Source: Lachnospiraceae bacterium (lineage in GTDB: Bacteria; Bacillota_A; Clostridia; Lachnospirales; Lachnospiraceae). From it: a stretch of 14,528 bases of DNA. Positions 5,723 through 11,746 of the stretch are shown here, in pieces. The stretch spans positions 1 through 14,528 of the forward strand of contig JAFWXB010000236.1 of the NCBI GenBank assembly GCA_017523185.1, written 5' to 3'. The notes under the pieces are model-generated. The model was given only the letters and a program-made list of their open reading frames with translations. It made no database searches and was not told the origin of the DNA. Made by a program: the position numbers and the translations under genes. Every line of letters begins with the position of its first letter. Position 1 is the first letter of the stretch.

Positions 5723-7321
5723 TTAAAATTCATCTTCAATTTCTATATCAAAATTGATAAATTCACGCAAATCCGGTACTGTTTCTTTTGCACTTCTTCC
5801 ACTTTCATTCTTGCGAATTACCACTTCTATATCTTTTCCAATGCGTTTTGCAATCATTGTTTTTAGTGTTGTAATACAATCCGAGCGATTTTCACTTAAA
5901 TATTCATATGCATTTTCATCGTCTAACATTAATAAAAGTTCCTGATTGCTACCAAGCGAAGGAACTGCCTTTTTTAAATATGTTTTTGTAATTGCTCCAA
6001 TTTCTGATAAAATTGGTTTCCAATGTTTCATTACTTGTTCAATATCTTCCGGAATTACTTTAGCCATAGAATCCCTTTGTTCTTTTAATGAATTATCATT
6101 TTGTAACTTCCATGTTTCGTTTCTATCTGTCGAATGTTGATTATTTGCTACTACTTGCATAGGTATTCCATGTGCAAGTTTTGCTTCTATACTTGCAATA
6201 CGGTCAATAATAGCTTCGTAATCTTTTTCCATTTCCGGTTTACATAATTTAATAATTGCAATTTCGATTAAAATACGTTTTTGTACTTCGTATTTGATTT
6301 GATTTCCTAATTCTGAAAAAATACGAATATAACGTATCAATACTTCCGGTTTTACCATTTTTGCTTCTTCTTTTAGAGATTCAATACGTTCTCTTGACAT
6401 ATCCAATGCATCTTCCATTTCGTCGGAACTTTGTATTAATAAAAGATTTCGTAAATACCATGTAAAATCTGTTACAAACTGTCCCATTTCTCTGCCTTTA
6501 TCTGCAAGAATATCTAAAGAAGCAATTGCTCCTACAATATCTTTTGCAAGAATTTGACGCAACAATTTTGAAAAAACTTCAGTATCTACTGCACCTAATA
6601 CTTCTAATACATTCTCATATGTCAATGTTTCTCCTAAATGAAAGGCAATACATTGGTCTAAAAGACTTAAAGCATCACGCATAGAGCCATCTCCTGCTTT
6701 TGCAATATAGCGAATGGCTTTTTCTTCTACTTCTACTTGTTCTACTCGCATTAATTCCATAAGGCGATTTGCAATCGTATCTATGGAAATGCGATGAAAA
6801 TCATAACGCTGACAACGGGATAAAATTGTAATTGGAATTTTATGTGCTTCCGTTGTTGCTAATATAAAAATCACATAGGATGGTGGTTCTTCTAATGTTT
6901 TCAGCAGGGCATTAAATGCACCTGCTGAAAGCATATGAACTTCATCAATAATATATACTCGATATTTTCCTTCTGTTGGACGATATGTTACTTCATCTCG
7001 AATTTGACGAATATTGTCAACCCCATTATTAGAGGCTGCATCAATCTCAATTACATTTAAAGAAGTTCCTTGTGAAATTGTCTGACAAACTGCACATGTA
7101 CCACATGGACTTCCATCTTTTGTCTCTGTGCAATTTACTGCTTTTGCCAATATTTTTGCAACTGTTGTTTTTCCGGTTCCTCTTGTCCCACAGAATAAAT
7201 ATGCATGTCCTATGCGATTTGCTTTTATTTGATTTTTTAAGGTTGTTACGATATGTTCCTGTCCCTTTACATCTTCAAATTCCTGAGGACGAAACTTTCG
7301 ATACAATGCCGTATAAGACAT
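5723..7321 (-). CDS. dnaX: DNA polymerase III subunit gamma/tau
   Basis: A 532-aa clamp-loader ATPase of the replisome, loading the beta clamp with HolA/HolB. Seen in order: 'SYTALYRKFRPQEFEDVKGQEHI' at the N-terminus, Walker A GTRGTGKT (45-52), the zinc site Cys64/Cys73/Cys76/Cys79, Walker B IIDEVH (124-129), sensor 1 'LATTEAHKIP' and the arginine-finger SRC motif (168-170). A collar domain follows to about 370, then a linker. The C-terminal tau domain (about 430-510, 'MLDDENAYEYLSENRSDCITTLKTMIAKRIGKDIEVVIR') should contact the polymerase. The start matches the family start. GGAG sits only one base before the ATG, an unusually short spacing. Codons 449-451 (TTA AAA AAG) contain the slippery heptamer A AAA AAG; see the separate entry. 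It opens the cluster with ybaB and recR, 118 bases after pfkA. Confidence 0.97.
   Translation of the reverse strand: MSYTALYRKFRPQEFEDVKGQEHIVTTLKNQIKANRIGHAYLFCGTRGTGKTTVAKILAKAVNCTETKDGSPCGTCAVCQTISQGTSLNVIEIDAASNNGVDNIRQIRDEVTYRPTEGKYRVYIIDEVHMLSAGAFNALLKTLEEPPSYVIFILATTEAHKIPITILSRCQRYDFHRISIDTIANRLMELMRVEQVEVEEKAIRYIAKAGDGSMRDALSLLDQCIAFHLGETLTYENVLEVLGAVDTEVFSKLLRQILAKDIVGAIASLDILADKGREMGQFVTDFTWYLRNLLLIQSSDEMEDALDMSRERIESLKEEAKMVKPEVLIRYIRIFSELGNQIKYEVQKRILIEIAIIKLCKPEMEKDYEAIIDRIASIEAKLAHGIPMQVVANNQHSTDRNETWKLQNDNSLKEQRDSMAKVIPEDIEQVMKHWKPILSEIGAITKTYLKKAVPSLGSNQELLLMLDDENAYEYLSENRSDCITTLKTMIAKRIGKDIEVVIRKNESGRSAKETVPDLREFINFDIEIEDEF
5937..5975 (-). promoter_or_regulatory. Candidate -1 programmed ribosomal frameshift signal in dnaX
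   Basis: The heptamer A AAA AAG (5975-5969) is in the correct phase for -1 slippage, with K450 and K451 as the slipping codons. Two bases further on, AGTTCCT (5966-5960) pairs perfectly with AGGAACT (5943-5937), with an inner GCT/AGC helix in the loop. After slipping, the frame reads G-S-S-F-A-W and meets TAG at 5951-5949, giving a 457-aa product without most of the C-terminal domain. The E. coli dnaX gene uses the same heptamer to make gamma. Here the spacer is shorter than usual, and the GGAG upstream (19 bases away) is too far to match the E. coli stimulator. Confidence 0.45.
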
Positions 7322-7439
7322 ACTCCTACCAACTTTCTATCTAATATACACAATCTGTTTTTAAAATGATATCTTTTATGAAATAAATAAAATTAAGATT
7401 GTAATTGATTCTTATTCATTATTTATTATTTTTGTTTTA

Positions 7440-8513
7440 TTAATCCCCAAAACTGATTCCAATTCGTTTTGCTTCTTTGATTGTCTTACAATCCGGTTCT
7501 ACCATTTTAAGTTTACCTGCTACCTCTTTTAATGGTACGCGTTTTGTTTCGCCTTTTACCATACCAATCATACAACCATAGTCTTCTTCCATAATTGCTT
7601 GTGCTGCTGCAGCACCAAGTCTTGTACAAAGTACTCTGTCATATGGACATGGGCTTCCACCTCTTTGTGTATGTCCCGGTACTGTTACACGCACTTCTGA
7701 ACCAATTTTTTTTGAAATTTCAGCTGCTATTTCATAAGAAACAGATGGATATTTTCTCTTTGCAAGTTTTTCTTTATATTCTTTTTTGGATAATTTTGCA
7801 TCTTTTTTAGAAATTGCACCTTCTGCTACTGCAAGAATTGTAAAGCCTTTTCCAGCTTCATTTCTTTTTTGAATAGCATCTGCAATTTTATCAATATCAT
7901 ACGGAATTTCCGGTAAAAGAATAATATCTGCACCACCTGCAATACCTGCATGAAGTGTAAGCCAACCTACTTTATGTCCCATAATTTCTACGATAAATAC
8001 ACGGTTATGAGAAGCAGCAGTTGTATGAATACAGTCAATTGCATCTGTTGCAATATCAATTGCACTTTGGAACCCAAATGTTACATCTGTTCCATAAATA
8101 TCGTTGTCAATTGTTTTTGGAAGGTGAATAATATTTAAACCTTCTTCACGAAGCATATTTGCACTTTTTTGTGTTCCGTTACCACCTAAAATTACAAGAC
8201 AATCTAAACTTAATTTATGATAGGTCTGTTTCATCGCTTCTACTTTATCTAATCCGTTTTCGTCCGGTACACGCATCATTTTAAACGGTTGACGGGAAGA
8301 ACCTAAAATAGTACCACCTTTTGTTAAAATACCTGAAAAGTCAGCAGATGTGAGCAATCTGAAATTTCCATAAATTAAGCCTTTGTAGCCATCTACAAAC
8401 CCATATACTTCTAAGTCTTTTAAGTTTGCTGCTAACCCTTTTACAACACCTCGCATTGCTGCATTCAACGCCTGACAATCTCCACCACTTGTTAATAACC
8501 CGATTCTTTTCAT
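7440..8513 (-). CDS. pfkA: 6-phosphofructokinase
   Basis: A 357-aa glycolytic enzyme phosphorylating fructose 6-phosphate, in the cytoplasm. The start at 8513 (MKRIGLLTSGGDC) has AAAGGAG at proper distance and fits the family. The frame continues upstream to 8600 but that part overlaps the previous gene. Motifs are 'TSGGDCQALNAAMRG' (8-22), 'GSSR' (71-74), 'LGGNGTQKSAN' (109-119), 'PKTIDNDIYGTDVTFGF' (132-148, catalytic TIDND), 'MGHKVGWL' and 'PGHTQRGGSPCPYDR'. Glycine at position 113 corresponds to the residue associated with ATP use, whereas lysine in PKTIDND (133) is typical of pyrophosphate-type and some actinobacterial ATP enzymes. The usual metal-binding aspartate of GGDG is asparagine (112) here. 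The phosphoryl donor is therefore uncertain, with ATP the better guess. It is third in an operon after the CarD-like and 72-aa genes. No strong terminator follows, so read-through into dnaX is possible. Confidence 0.93.
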   Translation of the reverse strand: MKRIGLLTSGGDCQALNAAMRGVVKGLAANLKDLEVYGFVDGYKGLIYGNFRLLTSADFSGILTKGGTILGSSRQPFKMMRVPDENGLDKVEAMKQTYHKLSLDCLVILGGNGTQKSANMLREEGLNIIHLPKTIDNDIYGTDVTFGFQSAIDIATDAIDCIHTTAASHNRVFIVEIMGHKVGWLTLHAGIAGGADIILLPEIPYDIDKIADAIQKRNEAGKGFTILAVAEGAISKKDAKLSKKEYKEKLAKRKYPSVSYEIAAEISKKIGSEVRVTVPGHTQRGGSPCPYDRVLCTRLGAAAAQAIMEEDYGCMIGMVKGETKRVPLKEVAGKLKMVEPDCKTIKEAKRIGISFGD

Positions 8514-8547
8514 ATTCTCTTCTCCTTTAAAAAATATAGTTATATTG

Positions 8548-8766
8548 CTATCTATGATGTTCTGTATGCGAACGCTCTTTTTTACGTCCAATATATACAT
8601 TCCATTTCATATAGGCTTCTTGTGCATTTCTTGATTTATAAATCAGATTTTTTTCTTCCCCAATAATGTCTGTTATGCTGTACCAGCCACGGTCATATTG
8701 GAATTCTGCTGTCTTTCCGTCCAATTCTTTGTTCCCCAAAACAAATCTGTTGATTGACTGTGACAC
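8548..8766 (-). CDS. Small protein of unknown function (72 aa)
   Basis: I do not recognise this family. The gene starts with GTG and has a strong AGGGGG ribosome binding site 7 bases ahead. It begins three bases after the stop of the CarD-like gene, and 34 bases separate its stop from the pfkA start, so it is almost certainly translated as part of that operon. The protein is soluble, with no signal peptide or membrane segment. A likely beta-rich core (DGKTAEFQYDRGWYSITDIIG, with several aromatic residues) is followed by a helix 'NAQEAYMKWNVYIG' and a basic tail ending RKKERSHTEHHR, which could bind nucleic acid. That last idea rests on charge only. Confidence 0.75.
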   Translation of the reverse strand: MSQSINRFVLGNKELDGKTAEFQYDRGWYSITDIIGEEKNLIYKSRNAQEAYMKWNVYIGRKKERSHTEHHR

Positions 8767-8769
8767 TTA

Positions 8770-9054
8770 CTATCCCCCTTCTTTCTTTAATACATATTCA
8801 ATTGCTATTTTTAAATTACTATCTTGTTCCGTTTCCGCATTATCTTTTAAGGCTAAGGCTTCTTCTTTTGAAAAAAGTTCTCTTAATTTCACTTGATGAT
8901 GATTAACAGGAATATACGATACCTTTTTTGTATCAAAAACAGATTTTAATACATAATACGGAATCGTTCCTTTTTTACTTGGTAAATTTACAATATTGTC
9001 AACAATACATACACCTTGTGTTTCGCTATAAATATACTGTTTCTTTTGAAACAT
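8770..9054 (-). CDS. Miniature CarD-like (CarD/TRCF RID domain) protein
   Basis: A 94-aa protein whose first 65 residues look like the RNA-polymerase-interacting domain of CarD/CdnL and of Mfd (TRCF). The pattern is 'YSETQGVCIVDNIV' (hydrophobic strands around a conserved G-V), 'IPYYVLKSVFDTKKVSYIPVN' (Tyr-Tyr-hallmark, then V-P-type strand) and 'VKLRELFSKEEAL'. Ordinary CarD proteins are about 160 aa, with a helical DNA-binding C-terminal domain. Here only about 25 residues follow, so DNA binding is probably reduced or absent. The ATG at 9054 has AGGAG 9 bases upstream. It is first in an operon with the 72-aa protein and pfkA, behind a clear promoter at 9103-9131. By analogy it would bind the RNA polymerase beta subunit and modulate initiation; the operon suggests a link to glycolytic gene expression. 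The domain call comes from pattern recognition. Confidence 0.72.
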   Translation of the reverse strand: MFQKKQYIYSETQGVCIVDNIVNLPSKKGTIPYYVLKSVFDTKKVSYIPVNHHQVKLRELFSKEEALALKDNAETEQDSNLKIAIEYVLKKEGG

Positions 9055-9102
9055 TTTTATTGCTCCTAATAAAACAAAATTTCATAATATAAATACAAAT
9101 AT

Positions 9103-9131
9103 ATGATACCACAGTTTGAAGCGAGTTTCAA
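9103..9131 (-). promoter_or_regulatory. SigA-type promoter of the CarD-like/72-aa/pfkA operon
   Basis: On the minus strand, -35 TTGAAA (9131-9126), a 17-bp spacer and -10 TATCAT (9108-9103) with a TGG extension just before the -10. This is the best promoter in the window. It lies about 50 bases before the ATG and just after the terminator at 9142-9189. Confidence 0.75.
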
Positions 9132-9141
9132 TCGAACAATC

Positions 9142-9189
9142 AAAAAGTAATTCCTCATTGTATTTGATGATTAAATACAATGAGGAATT
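9142..9189 (-). terminator. Strong Rho-independent terminator of the lipoprotein/ABC locus
   Basis: A perfect 17-bp stem (9149-9165 with 9173-9189) with a 7-base loop, followed on the minus strand by AC and TTTTT. It separates the lipoprotein locus from the CarD-like/pfkA operon. On the plus strand the run of T's is poor, so its main direction is minus. Confidence 0.88.
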
Positions 9190-9200
9190 TCATCTGTCTT

Positions 9201-9268
9201 TCATATGATGTTTATTAAAAAATCAGGAAAAATTACAATGACTTTTTTCTTTTTCCATTCCATATATT
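9201..9268 (-). pseudogene. Remnant of an ABC permease start (second copy)
   Basis: On the minus strand, 9268-9228 matches the start of the large permease (13920-13868) at 39 of 41 bases once a 12-base gap is allowed. The frame reads MEWKKKKVIVIF against MEWKKVWKKKKVIAIF in the intact gene, so four codons are missing, probably by slippage between two ATGGAAAAA stretches. After that the similarity stops, and the frame ends with TGA at 9201 after 20 codons. It lies 47 bases after the stop of the intact lipoprotein gene and before its terminator. Its ribosome binding site is degraded. It is best explained as the leftover of a second permease gene that once followed this lipoprotein. Confidence 0.65.
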
Positions 9269-9310
9269 ACTGCTTTAATGACTCTAAAATCACTAAAAAC
9301 ATATACCTAT

Positions 9311-10564
9311 TTACTCTCCATAAAAATATTCCCATTTCGCTTTTTGTTCTGCAAAATCATCTATATCTAAAAGAGCAATTGTAACATCATAATAATTTTC
9401 ACTTTTTTGGTAGTATAACTCTCCAAGTATATATTCATTATCTCCAAACCAACAATCTACATTTTCATCATGTATTTCATATACAAATGAACCATCATGT
9501 CCATAAACAGTAAGTGTATATGTTCTCATATTGAATGTATACAAATACTGTTTATCTGCAAAAATTGTTTTATCTTCATTTATATTATCCAAAATACATT
9601 TATCTTCTAATGTTACTAAATCAAAAGAACGCAATTCTTTGTTTTTCCATTGATAATATATGGTATTTCCTACTACTATATAAGTAGCAACTAATTTATC
9701 TTTTACTAATTGTATTTCTCCTGTTTTTGTATTATATGCAAATAAACCACCTTTTAAATCATCAGAATCTTCAAAATACATTTGAAAAAAGAAATAATCG
9801 CCAAATGGCAACATACGATATAAACTGGTACGAGGTTTTGGTGCTTCAAATATTATTTCACTTTTTGTACTCCCAAGTTTCATTCTGTAAATTTTTGATT
9901 GACTTTCATCAGAATTAGTATAATACAAATACCCACGATGAATACAATAATCCGGTGCATTCCAACTAAATGAATAATTATTTGATGTTCCACTATAATG
10001 TAAATCTGCTTTATAAAGTTGCATATATTTTTCTTTCGAACTTCCATCGGCTTTTATTTTATACATATTGGTATATCCATCAGAATCATATCCTACTAAA
10101 TAAATCGCATTATCATAATATATCAACTGATTATCTGATATACCTCCTGATAATTCGTAATTTCCTAAATATGCATTACAATTACTATTCTCATGTGTAC
10201 AATCTGCACGATTACAGACAGGTACTGCTTTTTTTATCTTTTTATCTAAAAACATCAATTTGTCAGAACCTATATAATAATAACCATATTCTGATTTTGC
10301 TACTCTATTCCATAAAAAATAAGATTGACTATCTGTTTCAAATACATAATCCAAAGAATATGTTTCTAAATCTAAGGGTTGTTCTGTAAATGTATGTAAC
10401 ACATCTTCTGTAGAACCAGCTTCTAAATTGTCGTCTATAATTTGAGAATCTGCTTGGGAAATTTGTGTATCTTGTTGAGAAAGATTCTTTTCCTTTCCAC
10501 ATGCTGATAAAGTTATTGCACCTACTAAAATAGCTATCCCTATATTTAATTGCTTATTTTTCAT
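9311..10564 (-). CDS. Cysteine-motif lipoprotein, probable beta-propeller fold
   Basis: A 417-aa secreted lipoprotein. The start at 10564 (MKNKQLNIGIAILVGAITLSACGKEK) is preferred: it gives a standard lipoprotein signal with lipobox LSAC and lipidated Cys22, and AAAGGA lies upstream. The frame extends to 10627, but that would bury the signal peptide. A Ser/Gln/Asp-rich linker (about 25-65) precedes repeated YxxxxDxxxxYxM/F strand units typical of propellers (DUF5050-like). A compact cysteine cluster, CNRADCTHENSNC (Cys117, Cys122, His124, Cys129), could be disulfide-bonded or bind metal. Its C-terminal third is clearly paralogous to the partial gene at 14142-14528 (shared 'NTI(F/Y)Y', 'ELRSF(D/N)L(V/I)TLEDK', 'FGD', 'DFA(E/D)(Q/G)KA(K/N)W'). 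It lies downstream of the ABC exporter genes behind its own promoter element, so it may be a partner of the exporter or its cargo; the ligand is unknown. Confidence 0.82.
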   Translation of the reverse strand: MKNKQLNIGIAILVGAITLSACGKEKNLSQQDTQISQADSQIIDDNLEAGSTEDVLHTFTEQPLDLETYSLDYVFETDSQSYFLWNRVAKSEYGYYYIGSDKLMFLDKKIKKAVPVCNRADCTHENSNCNAYLGNYELSGGISDNQLIYYDNAIYLVGYDSDGYTNMYKIKADGSSKEKYMQLYKADLHYSGTSNNYSFSWNAPDYCIHRGYLYYTNSDESQSKIYRMKLGSTKSEIIFEAPKPRTSLYRMLPFGDYFFFQMYFEDSDDLKGGLFAYNTKTGEIQLVKDKLVATYIVVGNTIYYQWKNKELRSFDLVTLEDKCILDNINEDKTIFADKQYLYTFNMRTYTLTVYGHDGSFVYEIHDENVDCWFGDNEYILGELYYQKSENYYDVTIALLDIDDFAEQKAKWEYFYGE

Positions 10565-10659
10565 AAAAATCACTTTTCCTTTCTTTTTTACATTGATGCT
10601 TATTATTATGTTTTCTATTAATTTCAAATATAAGTAAACAATAGTAATTACATCTTTTA

Positions 10660-10699
10660 TTTATATAACAAAGCAGAAAGGAAAAATATCACAGAAATT
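10660..10699 (-). promoter_or_regulatory. Promoter-like repeat element, copy B (before the lipoprotein)
   Basis: 40 bases matching copy A (13991-14030) at 34 positions, all six differences being transitions. On the minus strand it ends in an extended -10, TGTTATATA (-10 hexamer 10667-10662), about 97 bases before the lipoprotein ATG. Upstream it carries TTTCTG twice, 18 bases apart, which could be a tandem activator site. An 11-bp AT-rich hairpin (10695-10721) overlaps its upstream edge and lies just after the ATPase stop. Confidence 0.55.
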
Positions 10700-10735
10700 T
10701 TCATCAATGCGATAAAAATTTTTCTTTAAAAATAT

Positions 10736-11602
10736 CTATTCATTTTCAAAATAATATAGATAAACATCTTCTAAATTTGCAATTCCATTTTGATATTCAT
10801 ATTCTTTTGGTGGATATTTTGTCAGTATTTTTACTGCTAACCCTTTTGATGTATGACGTAAATTGCTAATAATGTATTTGTTTTGTATTTCTTTTAATTG
10901 TTCTTCTGAAATATAAATTTCATACACATATGATTTTATCATTTCCAATAATTCATATGGTGTTCCTTGTTCTATAATATCGCCTTTTTTCAACAAAATA
11001 ATTTCTTTTGCTATGGATTCCACATCTGATACAATATGTGTTGCTAAAATCACAATTCTATCCGTTGCTATTTCGCTGATAAAGTTGCGAATACGAATAC
11101 GTTCTTGTGGGTCAACACCTGCTGTCGGCTCATCTAAAATTAAAATTTTCGGGTCATTTAAAAGAGCTTGTGCAAGTAAAAGTCGTTGTTTCATACCACC
11201 CGAAAAGCTACCAATACGCTCTTTTGCGACTTCCGATAAATTTACAACAGAAAGCATTTGTTGTACAGTTTCTTTTGCTGTTTTTTTATGTATCCCTTTT
11301 AATTGTGCCATATACATTAAAAATGCTTCTGCTGAAAAATCTTCATAATAGCCTTGTTGCTGTGGCATATATCCTAATAATTTTCGATACTCTTTTCCAA
11401 GATTTAAAATTTCTGTTCCATTCCACAAAATTGTACCTTTTTCTCGCTTAATATTATCTGTTAAAAGATGAATTAAGGTGCTTTTTCCTGCTCCATTTGG
11501 TCCAAGTAAACCATAAATTCCATTTTCTAAAGTAAATGTTACACCTTTTAAGGCTTGTATTTGTCCATATGTTTTTGTTAAATTTCGAATTTCCAGTTTC
11601 AT
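10736..11602 (-). CDS. ABC transporter ATP-binding protein
   Basis: A 288-aa cytoplasmic ATPase that energises the neighbouring membrane protein. It has Walker A GPNGAGKST (34-42), the Q-loop 'YMPQQQGYYEDF' (Gln81), signature SGGMKQR (134-140), Walker B ILILDEP (153-159), the D-loop 'AGVD' and the switch histidine in 'ATHIVSD' (His189). The about 60 extra C-terminal residues are common in the ABC-2 exporter subfamily, so export or lipid/peptide handling is more likely than import; no solute-binding importer gene is present. The ATG has AAGGA 7 bases upstream. It follows the permease gene with a 144-bp gap that contains a weak hairpin and T-run. Substrate unknown. Confidence 0.95.
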   Translation of the reverse strand: MKLEIRNLTKTYGQIQALKGVTFTLENGIYGLLGPNGAGKSTLIHLLTDNIKREKGTILWNGTEILNLGKEYRKLLGYMPQQQGYYEDFSAEAFLMYMAQLKGIHKKTAKETVQQMLSVVNLSEVAKERIGSFSGGMKQRLLLAQALLNDPKILILDEPTAGVDPQERIRIRNFISEIATDRIVILATHIVSDVESIAKEIILLKKGDIIEQGTPYELLEMIKSYVYEIYISEEQLKEIQNKYIISNLRHTSKGLAVKILTKYPPKEYEYQNGIANLEDVYLYYFENE

Positions 11603-11665
11603 ATTTTATCCTTTTCATTTTTGATTTTATTCCTAATACTGATTGTAAAAACAATTTTCTTGATT

Positions 11666-11703
11666 AAAAAAGAGGGATTATTTTTCCATAAAATTACTAA
11701 TCC
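11666..11703 (-). terminator. Weak intercistronic hairpin with T-run (possible attenuator)
   Basis: On the minus strand GGATTA (11703-11698) pairs with TAATCC (11680-11675) around an 17-base loop that can partly pair, followed by CTC and six T's (11671-11666). It lies between the permease and ATPase genes. It could reduce, but hardly stop, transcription into the ATPase. The stem is short, hence low confidence. Confidence 0.35.
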
Positions 11704-11746
11704 ACAACTTGTATTACCAAATATAAATGACTAAAACGACTATATA

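Noticed and set aside
7322..7439. Terminator between pfkA and dnaX
   Set aside because: Only a 5-bp TAAGA/TCTTA stem with mismatches and a broken T-run was found; too weak to call. A dnaX promoter here was also not clear.
8514..8600. 29-residue N-terminal extension of phosphofructokinase
   Set aside because: It overlaps the 72-aa gene, is unlike any PFK, and a strong AAAGGAG precedes the ATG at 8513.
9970..10389. 139-codon open frame on the plus strand
   Set aside because: It lies wholly inside the lipoprotein gene on the opposite strand, has a low-complexity Y/N/L/I-rich product and no ribosome binding site. It is a shadow of AT-rich coding DNA, as are all other plus-strand frames here.
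11454..11654. 66-codon minus-strand frame overlapping the ATPase start
   Set aside because: It is out of frame with the ATPase, whose motifs run without interruption from the ATG at 11602 with a good ribosome binding site. The product is not protein-like.
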